In this document: piece after piece, positions 31,291-42,249 of the stretch | Position numbering within the stretch: the stretch's first letter is position 1 | Layout of the letters: each line of letters begins with the position of its first letter | Source of the DNA: Microstegium vimineum | Lineage: Eukaryota > Streptophyta > Magnoliopsida > Poales > Poaceae | Assembly: GCA_022036555.1 (NCBI GenBank) | Contig: CM039119.1 | Coordinates: forward strand, 42,287,318-42,351,317 | DNA length: 64,000 nt | Direction: 5' to 3' | Notes under the pieces: model-generated | The model's database searches: none | Told to the model about the DNA's origin: nothing | Seen by the model: the letters and a program-made list of their open reading frames with translations, nothing else | Made by a program: the position numbers and the translations under genes

Positions 31291-32343
31291 AGGTGAGACA
31301 AAGGATAAATGATATATATAATTGAGATAATAGTGGGAATTCTAGAGATAGAGAGAGACTTCATAATTTAAGTAGAACTAAAATAGGAGATAAAATAAGA
31401 GATTAGATTCCTAATTCATTTCATAATTATTAAGTCTAAAGTTTATTCTAGTATATACACTTTCTTCTATAGCATAATTAATAATTCATCTATGCATAAG
31501 GACGATTACTAAGCGAAATCAAGAACAGAGGAATCTTTCCTCCATAACGATGACGTCTACCAAGTTCTATATTCGGGGAGTGAACTACAAAGGACTCAAC
31601 GGGAATGTCACACCCGCGATTTACCACATGGCTGTAACACCCGCCAAGTTCTATATTCAGAAGAACTTGAATCTACGGGTACAAAGCATAGAGGTAGCAC
31701 CGATAGGACGACAACTCCTCAAGATTCTCCTTCACTATCTCCTCTACTTCTAAACTAGAACTAATCTAGACTTGAATTATTGACTTGATCTCCCATCTAG
31801 GATTTCTGAATTGTAGCCTTCTCTTTCTGATGAGTATGATGCCTGGAGGGGGCCTCTAGGGTCTGGTTATATAGTCTGATGTGATGGACAAGAGCCTCAA
31901 ATCAAACCGACCTTAATTGATAGTGGTGATGCAACATATCAGAAACCCTAGGGTGTGAGACAACCGACCTTCGAAGAGGGCTAAAAATGGGCTCTGAAGT
32001 GGGTCGGCCGACCCCAATGGGCCGGTTTAGCTAACCCCTGTCATTGGCCTTCGGGCCCATCTTCGTCGAGTCACCTTCTAGTGCCTTCTAGAGTCTTCTA
32101 GTGTAAACTTTCGATGCAGAATCCATATCTTTTCATTCTAGGCTCTAAATATAGTAAACATCGGGTCCATTTTAATCATTTGATACACTTTTCTAATATG
32201 AAAAATTGAATATCCTACAAAACAAGTGAGAACACAAAAACTCGTGGAACTCGTGAGAATCAAACCCTACAACTATATGTTATGATTCATTTTTATGGCA
32301 TTTTGTGTTTTTTGTATGGTTAATTTAGGATTCTAAGCACCGT
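31291..32343. other. Unassigned repetitive sequence
   Basis: No gene is seen. A short duplication (CAAGTTCTATATTC) occurs near 31560 and 31650. The 14-bp perfect palindrome GGGTCGGCCGACCC is at 32001-32014, the same core as in A/B, and ATATAGTCTG near 31870 could be an LTR core promoter on the minus strand. I suspect a degraded LTR but could not define ends. Confidence 0.4.
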
Positions 32344-32995
32344 GAACACCGTGCTTGGGTTAACTGTTAACCTATGAGTTGGACCAAATATCTTGAGGCA
32401 AGGGAATAACATGTATATAGTTTTATAGCAATTCGTCTGATATAATCTTTGCTTAGGCATAGGAGTTGACACACCTTGCTAGAGGCTATCATAACTATTG
32501 ATTGAGTAGGGTTACTTGGGTCATTTCTATGTGTGCGTGAACCCATACGGTCGCACGCTTAAGGGGCTAGAAGCCTACGAGAATTAGACAAGGATTAGGG
32601 TTACTAATGGGCCTCCAACGTGGGAGCTCGTTAGGACGCCTATATAAGAAAGGGATGGACACGGGGCTAGAAAAATCTCACGTCTTTTGGTAGCCGTCAT
32701 CACCACCCATGCTCATGCCTATCGCTCCTCGCGGACCTAGCAGTCCGGAGGCGCATCACTTCCTCCATGTACGTGTGGGATCCCTCAGAGATAGTGCATC
32801 TGGAGCACAAGGATGAACCGCACATGAAGGATGAACGTGATCCACTACATGGTACATCAATGACGCGCACGTCTATATCGAGTCACTTCCGTTGCACCTG
32901 CACATCTAGTGGTACTCGTGATCTATAACTAACAATAGATCTTGATTTATGGGATCAAAATTTTTGTTTTCTGGCTAGCATAGCATCCCCATATC
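32344..32995 (+). repeat. Truncated copia LTR, relative of the solo LTR in B
   Basis: It aligns with about 15590-16250 over its whole length, including the TATA box (TATATAAG at 32641-32648) and the end region TGGCTAGCATAGCA. The first half and the exact terminal bases are missing. It is clearly older and more diverged than the solo LTR. Confidence 0.75.
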
Positions 32996-33394
32996 TCTTC
33001 AGATCCGTGTATGGACGACCGCCATTTTTCCGGATCTGTGCACGACCGTCTACCTCCTTGCAAGATCTGTGCGCCACTGGAGACCCCCTCACTAGATCCG
33101 TACCCGAGGAGTCTGCCACCACATTCCTGCATGCCACACTAACAAGAAGAGAAGGTGAGCGAGATGGAGATAGGGTAGAAAAAAGGAAGTTTGTTGGAGA
33201 CGGAGACAAAGTACTTGGTCACTGTCGAATCTGCTCGCGAGCCACCGTGGCCCTACTGCTCTGCTCCGCGATGAACTTCATCCAGAGCCCCATCACTAGT
33301 GCGCCCTTCTGTGCGGCAGCTAGTGGAGTGGTGGAGACAGAGAGGTGAAGAGAGTGAAACCTAACCAACTGAATTGGATACATACCTCAGCTGA
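32996..33394. other. Unassigned sequence
   Basis: Moderately GC-rich (33000-33350) with short frames on both strands, none convincing. It may be an inner part of the CACTA-like element to its right. Confidence 0.35.
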
Positions 33395-33700
33395 ATCTTT
33401 CATTTTTGGAGGCGGGCTTGATAGGATGCCCGTCATGATAAATCAATTTACCGTGACATGCTTCTTAAGATGCCCGCCACGGTTAATAGGGTATTTTCCG
33501 TGGCGTGCTTTTTAAGTTGCCCGTCATAGTTAATAGAGTATTTTCCATGACGGAAATCTTAAGACGTCCACCACGATAAGATTTATCGTGGAGGACAAAA
33601 GAGTCTGTCACGGTAAATAAAAATGTCAGTCTTGATAAATTACGGAATTAACCGTGGCGGGCTAAAATAGACGCCTGTCTCGGTGGCCATCGAGGGTGTC
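33395..33700. repeat. CACTA-like subterminal repeats
   Basis: Imperfect direct and inverted copies of an 11-13 bp unit (GCCCGCCACGGTTAA, CCGTGGCGGGC, TGCCCGTCAT) recur every 30-60 bp. Such arrays are typical of subterminal regions of grass CACTA (En/Spm) transposons, where transposase binds. I could not find a CACTA terminus or transposase, so it is a remnant or non-autonomous end. Confidence 0.5.
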
Positions 33701-34050
33701 GCTCTTAATATTCTTTTAAATGTGAATATCAATTAGCAGGGTGTCGCCTGCTAATTCCTAGAGTATATATATAAAGTGCATTCACTTGCACCTACTGCTA
33801 CCTGATAAGAATATCCTGCTGCTAATTTCTCGATGACCTGGTATTGTTACCGACTCTTTTATATTATCCGTATAATTCCACCCTATTATTTTCCTAAATT
33901 ATCCCTTGATTCCTTTAAAAACGTGCTTTACAACATTACAAGAATTTGGAATTTGTTTAAGTGCATTGGTAGTAAACAGCAACCCATGTGTACATGGACG
34001 CGTACTTGTGTGTATGTGCATGTGGTGTGACGTGTGAGCATACCTAATAA
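33701..34050. other. AT-rich spacer, no feature seen
   Basis: No coding frame, RNA gene or repeat is recognised. Confidence 0.4.
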
Positions 34051-34054
34051 AAAA

Positions 34055-34985
34055 AGAAAAAATTTACTTTATCTCCCTCAACTATTGCAAAAATCTTTTT
34101 TTTCTCAATAAGCTAGAAAACCAGATATAACTCCTCCCTCATCTTTTCAAACCGGACATATGACCACCCTAGCTGTTTCTCTATGTGATTTTTCTTATTT
34201 TTCTTTTATATTTATTTCCTCCATATCTTTGAAAAAATATGGTGGACTAATGCTTGAAATATAGTAAAAATTTCATGCTCATTAGACCATGGATGACTGA
34301 GTTATAGATTTATCTAGGTTTATGCTTATTAAATATCTTTTAAATAGTTAAAAGTGTGTAAAAAATAATGTTCTCTATGTAATATTTACTATGTTATATC
34401 TTATAAACACTTACCGTAACCGTGTTTTCATAAAGAAAAATACACAGAGAAATACATTTTCCATTTTTACACCTTTTTAATTATTTTAAACCTATTTAAT
34501 AAGCATGAACATAAATAAGTATATAACTCAGTCATACATGATCTAATGAGCATTAAATTTTTATTACATCTCAAACATATAATAGTTAGTCCACCATAAA
34601 AGTTTTACCACAACATGACCATAGAAATTGCATCTATGAATTAACCATAAAAAATTATAGATCTAAAATTAGAACAAAAAAATTACGCTAAAGCATACCA
34701 TATTATATATTTACTATGTAGATCTATTCATGTGGAGTTCAACAAAATTGGACTTTCCATTTCATGATTTTTTTTATAGTTTACTATAAGTTTTCAAAGA
34801 TTCAACCAAAATAAATATAAAAGAAAAAAAAAGAAAAACCATCTAGAGAAACAACAGGGAGGTCATATGTCCGGATTGAAAAGATGGGGAGGATTTATGT
34901 GTGGTTTTTTAGTTCATAGAAGAAAATAGACTTTTGTAATAGTTGATGGAGGCGAAGTAGATTTTTTTCAAAAAAAAAAAATAAT
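34055..34985. mobile_element. Foldback or MITE-like element with long imperfect inverted arms
   Basis: The left arm (about 34060-34480) and the reverse complement of the right arm (about 34430-34975) correspond over hundreds of bases, sharing CATCTTTTCAA, CCGGACATATGACC and TTTTATATTTATTT. Ends resemble the grass repeat type CTCCATCAACTATTGCAAAA. No protein is encoded. It lies about 200 bp upstream of the mTERF start codon. Confidence 0.65.
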
Positions 34986-35190
34986 GTTAGCCATGAGTAA
35001 TGTCGTGGATCATGCTTAATAGAACCTGGGCCATGCTGTGTAGGATCATGGGCCGTGCCCGTACCATCCGTTGGGCCTGGCACATCTGCTTCATCTTTTG
35101 TAGCAGGCCAATGATGAATTTTATCGCACAGCAGACGGTTCGTAGTTCGAACCGACGAGGACCGCCGGCGACCCTCCGCGCGCCACCGTC

Positions 35191-36365
35191 ATGCTCCGTC
35201 GCCTCCCCGCTCTCGTCCGCGCCCCCTCCCTGCTCCCCTCCCTTAACCACCATGGCAACTGCCACCTCCTCCTCTCCACCTCCCCCGCCCTTTTCTCCCT
35301 CGAGGCGTACCTCGTGGCCTCCTGCGGCCTCACCCGAGCCCAGGCCAGGAGCTCATCCAAGAAGGCGCTCGCCGAGGCATCCAAGTTGTCCGAGAGGGCG
35401 TTCAACGATCTCTCCTCCACCCGCCTCCACCCCGGCTTCGAGCCCGACGCCGTCCTCACCATGCTCTCCAGCATCGGCCTCTCCCGCGCCGACATTGCCG
35501 ACATCGTCGCTGCCGACCCGCTTATCCTCCGGTCCCGGGTGGACAGACTCGAGCCGCGCATCCTCGCCCTCCGCGACCGCGTCGGCCTGTCCGTTCCCCA
35601 GATCGCCCGCTTCCTCGTGCTCCGCTCCTGGGAACTCCGCAACTGCGGTGACGTCGCGCCCAAGATCCAGTTCTTCGTCTCCTTGTACGGCTCGTTCGAT
35701 CAGTTCCTAGTGGTCATGAAGAGGGCCCAAACACTTCTTGCCATGAACGTTGATAGGGTGGTCAAACCAACATCGCCCTGCTTCTCCACTGCGGCCTAAG
35801 TGTTCGAGATATTGCCCAGCTGTGTTCAAGGATCACCTGGCTGCTTACGTTCAGCCCGGAGCGTGTGAAAGAGTTCATGCTGCGCGCCGAAGAGCTTGGG
35901 GTGCCCCGCACCTCAGGAATGTTCAAGCAAGCGTTGGCTGCTGTAGCCTGCACAACCAAAGAGAACTGTGCTGCCAGGCTTGACTTTTTGAAGAGTACTC
36001 TTGGCTGCTCCATGAGTGAAGTTGCCACTGCTGTGTCCAAGAAGCCAAGCATTATAGCAATATCTGACGAAAGTCTTCGCCGCAAGATTCACTTCTTCAT
36101 CAACGAGGTTGGACTGGATGCACAGTCCATTTTGCAAAGGCCTATCCTCTTCACATACAGCCTGGAGAAGCGACTAGTGCCCCGGCATTGTGTCATGAAG
36201 GCCCTGCTGGCAAAGGGATTGCTCAAGGGAAATGTGAGCTTTTGCACACTGGCTCAAATTAGAGAGGAGACTTTCAGATTGAAGTTTGTCGACCCTTACA
36301 AGGACTCTGTTACTGGGCTTGCAGATGCTTATGCCACTGCACGTGGTGGCAGTATGCACCCATAG
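35191..36365 (+). pseudogene. mTERF-family organelle transcription factor, frameshifted
   Basis: The only host gene recognised. ATG 35191 opens an N-terminus rich in L, R, S and A, plausible as an organelle transit peptide, followed by mTERF helical repeats (LSRADIADIVAADPLIL, LSVPQIARFLVLRSWELR). The frame breaks near 35764-35771, where one base appears deleted in CAAACCAACATCG. Otherwise it resumes in the next frame to TAG at 36363-36365 (MSEVATAVSKKPSIIAI, LEKRLVPRHCVMKALL). Combined length of about 392 codons and lack of introns match the large clade of intronless grass mTERFs. Known members bind nucleic acid in mitochondria or plastids to affect transcription or splicing. Retained codon character after the break suggests a recent lesion or a sequencing error. 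GC drops from very high at the 5' end to moderate, as in many grass genes. Confidence 0.85.
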
Positions 36366-38212
36366 TTCAGCTTAACATCTTAAAGTGTTTATAATTCTCA
36401 ATATTATACAGGCCGATGGTAGAATTGCTACCCATGCTCATTGGGAACTGTCCGTGCTACAGACTGCTTTTGGTTTCTGTAATTGAACTACTAATCTTTA
36501 ACTGCTCATAGTCCAAGTTCTGGATTTGGTCATCTATGAGGAACAGGTTTGAGCTATCATTACTGTTTGAGTGTAGTAGACTAGTAGTCACTTTTTTGTC
36601 TAGCACATGGCTGAAGCTTATTCTCAAGTTAGTTGTTCTTCTGCAGATAGGTCCTTATTGTACTACTTAAGCTACTAGGAATTTGTCATTCTTAGCTTGC
36701 TACTAGGAAGCTTGCCTATTTCATATTTAGTTGAATTCGTTACTCTCACTTCATCTGTTGTTTACATTGACTTACTTCATTCAGGCTTGGCTAGGCTGTG
36801 GCCAAAAATTATACAGAGAAGGGAACTCTCTATAAAACGGTAGTGTAAAAAAACTGTGTTCCACTCATACTTTCCATCAAACTATGTTGTTAACAAGGAT
36901 ATTGGCCCAATCAGCAAAGGTGTTTGCATGTATGTCCTCGAGGGAATGAGTTACTAATAGTAATAGCCTAATAGGCAGAATGGACCATAGGTAAATGAGA
37001 GGACTTTATATTGGTAGTTACTCATTTTAAAAATGTGTTTAATAGTTTTAAATGTATTTTTCTTATATTTTAGTAAATTATATCTTTGTACGATGACATG
37101 CTACATTTGGATTATGTTTGGTAGAGTTCTGGCCGGTTTCGGTTCTCCATTATGCACTAGAGTGAGGAGCCTTTTTTATTTGTCCTTTTAAAATGAATTA
37201 GGATCCAGTGAAGCCATTTTTTTTTGTTTCACTAGCTTCAGCTTGGTGTACTGTAGCAAGAAGTCCGAAGATGTCTGTAGACAAACAAGACTTATATTGT
37301 TATAGAAAAAATATATTGAATTAGACCATCCTAGTTTAAAATTCTAGCTACACCACTTATTAGAACCTCTTTTTTACGTATATGGCATGCATGCCTGTAG
37401 GGGCCCTGTGTTGTGTTGTTTATGTACATGAAATATCAGTGTAAAGGCTTGCTTATTTGTACATTTCTTGCCCCCCGATGAGTAATGCACTATGCTTGAA
37501 AATGTTGAGGCGCGTGGCAGCATGCATATGCACTTATGGCAACTATTTACTTTGGGTTGATTGCAATTTGCAATAGTCTTTATCTGCATTCATGTGACTT
37601 ATATTTTCAGCGTACTTGGTGCACCAGGGATGCAAGAGAGACGGATTCAGTCAAAATACACAATGCTATGTTCTAAATATGCTTAAAAAAACTATTTTGA
37701 TCAGTGACGTGCCAAAACAAGTGTTTCATATGCCGATTAGTTAAAACAACGAAATTAAAGGACTATATTCTAGATAGTTAGCGATTATACAAAGGGTATC
37801 CAGTTTATATACATCGTAAATACTTAATTAATGGAGAGACTGGAAATGCGTAGTGAACAATTACCGGTTATTTCTAATGTGCTTGAAATTTTGTGTTGTT
37901 ATACGGAAAATATGGTAGCCTAGCATTTAAGATGTGTTCATAGCATCTATGATTTACCTATATATTTCATCTGGATGATTGATGATGCTCCCTAATAACC
38001 TTATGATGTCTTATTATTTGTTCTGCATATATACTCGGAGTACTATCTATTTTTTGTTTGGGACGTTGGTTAATAAATAATCTTGTTCCTCAAGATTTGG
38101 TAGAAAAACTGTCTAAATCCTAAAATTCCCTGTAGCATTCCCCCTCTTACAAACATGTCAAACAGTTCCATTTGAATGCATATCATTTATATATGCGCAC
38201 ACCTATAATAAG
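36366..38212. other. Downstream flank of mTERF, no other gene seen
   Basis: AT-rich sequence. The first 150-200 bp is probably the mTERF 3' UTR. No coding frame or defined repeat was recognised, though parts may be old MITE debris. Confidence 0.45.
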
Positions 38213-38214
38213 TA

Positions 38215-38465
38215 CTCCCTCTATTCTAAATTAGAAGTCATTTCAAAAATCTTAGAGAGTCAACAAATCTCATGTTTGACCAAAATTAGAAATACAAGAT
38301 TTATAACATCAAATAGGTATAATATAAAAATATAATTAATGAAGAATCTAACAATACTTAATTGATATCATAAATGTTATTACCTTTTTATATAAATTTG
38401 GTCAAATTTAGATGTTTTGACTCTCCAAGATTTTTAGAATGATTTATAATTTGGGATGGAGTGAG
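38215..38465. mobile_element. Stowaway MITE (251 bp)
   Basis: Terminal inverted repeats start CTCCCTCTATTCTAAATTAG and end GATTTATAATTTGGGATGGAG-like, flanked by TA at 38213-38214 and 38466-38467. Size, termini and TA target are those of Stowaway (Tc1/mariner-derived) MITEs. Confidence 0.88.
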
Positions 38466-39247
38466 TAAAAAAGAACTGACCTATATGGATGCTTGCTCAT
38501 CCACTATCTCATCCGAATGGAATTCTTTGGTCTAGCCGAGGTTGTAACACCCAAAAATTTGCTTGCATTTGAAATAACTAAAAATAATGTATTAATGAAT
38601 TGTGTGAACATTTCATTTAGGGAAATAATAAAATTTATGGAATTAAAAGTGAAGTTGAGTTAAGTAAACATGAGTGTGCATACATGCTGCTGCATAATTT
38701 TGGTTGTGTTGACTGTGTTTGCAAAGCAATGTTCAAACGAATTAAATCTTGAATTGAAAAGATTTTGGAAAAGAAAAGAATTCCTCTCTCTCTTCCTCCC
38801 TTTCCTGCTTCACACCCGAAGGCCTAGTCCAGCACCCTCCCTCTCTTTTCTCTCTCAGGCCCGCTCGCTCACCTTTCCACCGCGCGGCCCAATAGGCCAG
38901 CCCAGTGCCGCAGCGCGCAGCGCCTCCCTTCCCCGCTGACCGGCTGGCCCCGCAAGTCAGCCACTCCTCTCCCCAACTCCCTCCCCTCTCTCTCTGCCGC
39001 TTGGCCCCATCCGTCACCGCCATCCCCTTCCTCCCGCAGCGTACAGCCGCGCAGCGCCACGATGCCGCAACCGCCCGCGCGACTCCCCGCTCCCACTCCG
39101 CTCGCCCCGCTCCCACGCCTCGCTCGCTCGGCTCCGTAACCGCGCACCGTCCCGAGAAATAAAGGGGGCTTCCGCACTCCCCTCTCTCCCCTTTCGCCCT
39201 CCTCTGTTCTCCCGCACGCGTGAGCGTCGTCGCCGTCGTCGTCTAGC

Positions 39248-39450
39248 TGTTGGGTTTAGTTCCACATCGGTGATTAATGGTGGGAGAGCACAACATATAA
39301 GGCGGGGGCAACCCTCACCTATCAGGCTAGTCTTTTGGGTTGAGTTAGGCCCAAGGCCTGATATGTTGTGAGCTCTGGTGGACCTGGGCCCGAGGGGCAC
39401 CGGCTCGTGGGTATAACGGGCTGGGCTGGATTCCGCTGCGCACTCTAACA
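39248..39450 (+). repeat. 5' LTR of E (203 bp)
   Basis: It begins TGTTGGGTTTAGT and ends CACTCTAACA. ACATATAAGG near 39290 may be its TATA region. Confidence 0.92.
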
Positions 39451-39452
39451 AT

Positions 39453-39465
39453 TGGTATCTAGAGC
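39453..39465 (+). other. Met-type primer binding site of E
   Basis: TGGTATCTAGAGC differs slightly from the canonical TGGTATCAGAGC, two bases inside the LTR. Confidence 0.7.
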
Positions 39466-42034
39466 TATGGTTGGATTGAATCTGGAGGCTGTGCGGAAGA
39501 TCATGCAAAGGTTCGGTGGAGCATAGGTGGAACATGGTTGTGTTCAGCGTGCGTTGGTAGCACGTATGTCACGATAAGTCGACAGCAGCGTCGACGGGGG
39601 CTAGGTATGTTATCAAAGGTATCACGGATGTTGTGAATATGTCTGTTGCAGATCTGTGAGATTACAGGTGGACAGATTGGTGAATTGTCGTGTGTACAGT
39701 GTATGTTGGTGGCGGAAGTCATGGCAAGCGGGCTCGATGTGTGGTGGCGCGATTTCTGGAGTCCGTGTAGGAGTCCTGGCGCTGCAAGGTTACTCGAGGA
39801 AGAGTCATGTGCCACGTGGAGGCATGTACTATTGCGGAGACCAGTATAACGCGTGGACGTGTGGTTTTCGGCACAGAAGCTGTTATATACCTTATATACT
39901 TGTTCAGTTTGGATATGTGTGGAGATTGGATTGGAGTCAAGCGGAAATATAGGAAAGTGGAGACGTGAGGTCTCGTTGCTGATTCAGGAAAAAAGGAAGT
40001 AAAATATGTTTTTCTTTCCTTGGTTTTTCTATTTGATCGGACGTGACCTGTTTAGGATTTCCTGCATGAACTCAAACTGGACTTAATATATATGGGCAGC
40101 GGTGTCCTGGATGCACTCCGAAGTCTGGTGTCTTATGGAGCGACGATGAGAATCAAAGTATGTGCACAAATTGATTAGATGACAGCTGATAGGTAGTCTA
40201 CAGTGATGATGGACAGTCTGGTGATCGGCATGGTATGTCGATCGGGTCAGTATATGACAACAAGGTATGTTGCAGAAGTTGTAGCAGAGTTGTGTGCAAA
40301 GCAGGGCTACAAGGCGCAACAAGATGTTGTGGATGCTTGCGCAATTTTGCAACAGGCAATGGAGGATGGGTAGCGTTCGGCTGACTAGACCTCAAGGCCG
40401 GTGTTACAGTGCTCGTTGGCGGCGAGCGGAGATTGTCGACGGTGTTCGGTCGTGGTGCACATGACGACTAATTGGAGTTCGACAATGACATTTTCAGCGG
40501 GTGTTCTCGGGAGCGACGTAGTCTGGTTTAGACTGACAGGGTCGAGGTGATAAGCAGTTCGTTGGTGATCTGTCTATGATTGATGGATCGGGGCCGAACA
40601 GTTTGTGGCGCACAAGGCGAACAGTTCAGGATGGCTGGCGGACAGTTTGCTTGGAGGGCAAACATACCGTGGTGCATGGCGGAGAGACTGGCGGCAACAG
40701 GCTAGTCATACCGTGGGCAGAGACGACGACAGGATCAGCGATGATGACATAGGAGTGTGGCAGCTGATGGGTTTTGTTGATCTTTGTGGCGTGGCAACAC
40801 GTGACGTGAGCTTAAGGATGCAGGTTTGCATTGGATGAGTTTGCGTGCTTCCAAATCAGCAAGGGCGTGGATCGATTCAAATTGCACGTGCGGGTTCTGA
40901 AGTGTGGATCGAATGACGTGAAGAAGCTTCAAGGGCTGAAGTGGAAGGAAGTATAGATGGTGCATATCTGTACTTGCAACTAGAGTAATCTTATTGGTCA
41001 GGGCTGCAGGAGGCTACGGTGTAAGACGTCGGGCGTAGCATTGCAGTGGAATGAGAAGAGTAAACTATGGCAATTTCTATGTGACTCAAATAGCAGCTAT
41101 GAGATTGTCGGTGTCATGGGTTCAATCGGTTCAAGTATAGTACTAGATCTAGTTTGCTCGTTGATGTTTAGCATGGAGCAGATGTGCTTCAGGAAAGTTA
41201 GATATGTGTTAGAGCTGGAGAAAGATCTAAATTTTACTTGAAAGAGGTTGTGGTGACAGAGAGAAGGGTGCATAGCTGTAGGTGGAGTCATGAAGTATGA
41301 AGTTGCGGGATAACGGAGGCTCTTGTTTGCGGTGGGTCTATGACAAGACTCGTCGGGCAGCTCTTGTCGAGCTGTGAAGGCAACTCAAGTCAGTTGTACA
41401 TGGAGGTTCACGCATGAATGACTTCAAGATGGCGGAATATTCGTCAAGGTGGAGTTTGTTGGATATGTGTCGAATATTATGTACGAGTTTGGTTACGCTA
41501 GGACTCTGAGTTATATTTGGCAGTATAGGGTAGAGTTGGTGTTGGACTCTATAACCCGGTCTCCTCATAAATATGAGAGGAGGGTTGTTGTTGTAACCAT
41601 GACGACATAGCGACAGGCTCGCGGGAGGGCGACGGCACGTTGCCGGGACCCTAGGGCGACCGGTGTTGCTGGTATTGGGGAGGAGCGCCCATAGTCATGC
41701 CCTGGGGATTAGGCTTCGGCTGAACCTCATCAACAAATATCGTGCCTCTGGTGTCGTCTTTGATCTTGCATGTTCACCTCGGTATAGATTCAATCGACGT
41801 TCCGCGCGTGAGGATTAGCAAACAACTCGTTCGCTGCGGGGGGCTAATTCTTAACAAGTGGTATCGGAGCCCATGGTCGGAAAACCTAGAAAATCTCAGG
41901 GTCACATGTGACGGGAGAGCCCGTTAACGCTTGGAGGTCACACGGGTTGTGTGATGAGCGTTGGACTCAGGGCCTAGATAACGTCTTCAGAGATCACATG
42001 GTGTAGTGTGATGGAAGAGTTGGGTCCGATGTGT
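39466..42034 (+). other. Non-coding interior of E, with an embedded second LTR end and primer site
   Basis: No gag or pol domain is found in any frame. At about 41859-41870 a second primer site (TGGTATCGGAGC) follows TTAACA plus AG, the layout of a copia LTR 3' end. The roughly 280 bp before it (ending 41856) look like R/U5 of another LTR. Confidence 0.55.
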
Positions 42035-42046
42035 GACGGGGGATAT

Positions 42047-42249
42047 TGTTGGGTTTAGTCCCACATCGGTAATTGATGGTGGGGAAGCACAACATATAAG
42101 GCGGGGGCAGCCCTCACCTATCAGGCTAGTCTTTTGGGTTGAGTTAGACCCAAGGCCTGATATGTTGTGGGCTCCGGTGGACCTGGGCCCGAGGGGCGCC
42201 GACTCGTAGGTATAACGGGCTGGGCTGGATTCCGCTGCGCACTCTAACA
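42047..42249 (+). repeat. 3' LTR of E (203 bp)
   Basis: Same length as the 5' LTR, with identical ends (TGTTGGG and CTCTAACA). Confidence 0.92.

Larger units (their letters stand above)
39248..42249 (+). mobile_element. Element E: complete non-autonomous LTR retrotransposon, 3002 bp
   Basis: Two 203-bp LTRs (39248-39450 and 42047-42249) flank about 2.6 kb without any domain-bearing frame. The 5-bp duplication CTAGC is at 39243-39247 and 42250-42254. A Met-type primer site TGGTATCTAGAGC lies at 39453, and a purine tract (GACGGGGGATAT) just before 42047. The LTRs differ at 12 of 203 positions by my alignment, all transitions. Confidence 0.9.

Noticed and set aside
35121..35663. Minus-strand frame of 180 codons opposite mTERF and a plus-strand frame from 35000
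   Set aside because: Both overlap the mTERF coding region in other frames in very GC-rich sequence. The mTERF frame has clear family motifs.
38670..39162. Possible gene in GC-rich sequence at 38740-39160
   Set aside because: It is inside a Tekay/Del-like LTR starting TGTAACACCC at 38543. Frames are short, present on both strands, and interrupted by the CTAGC insertion site of E.
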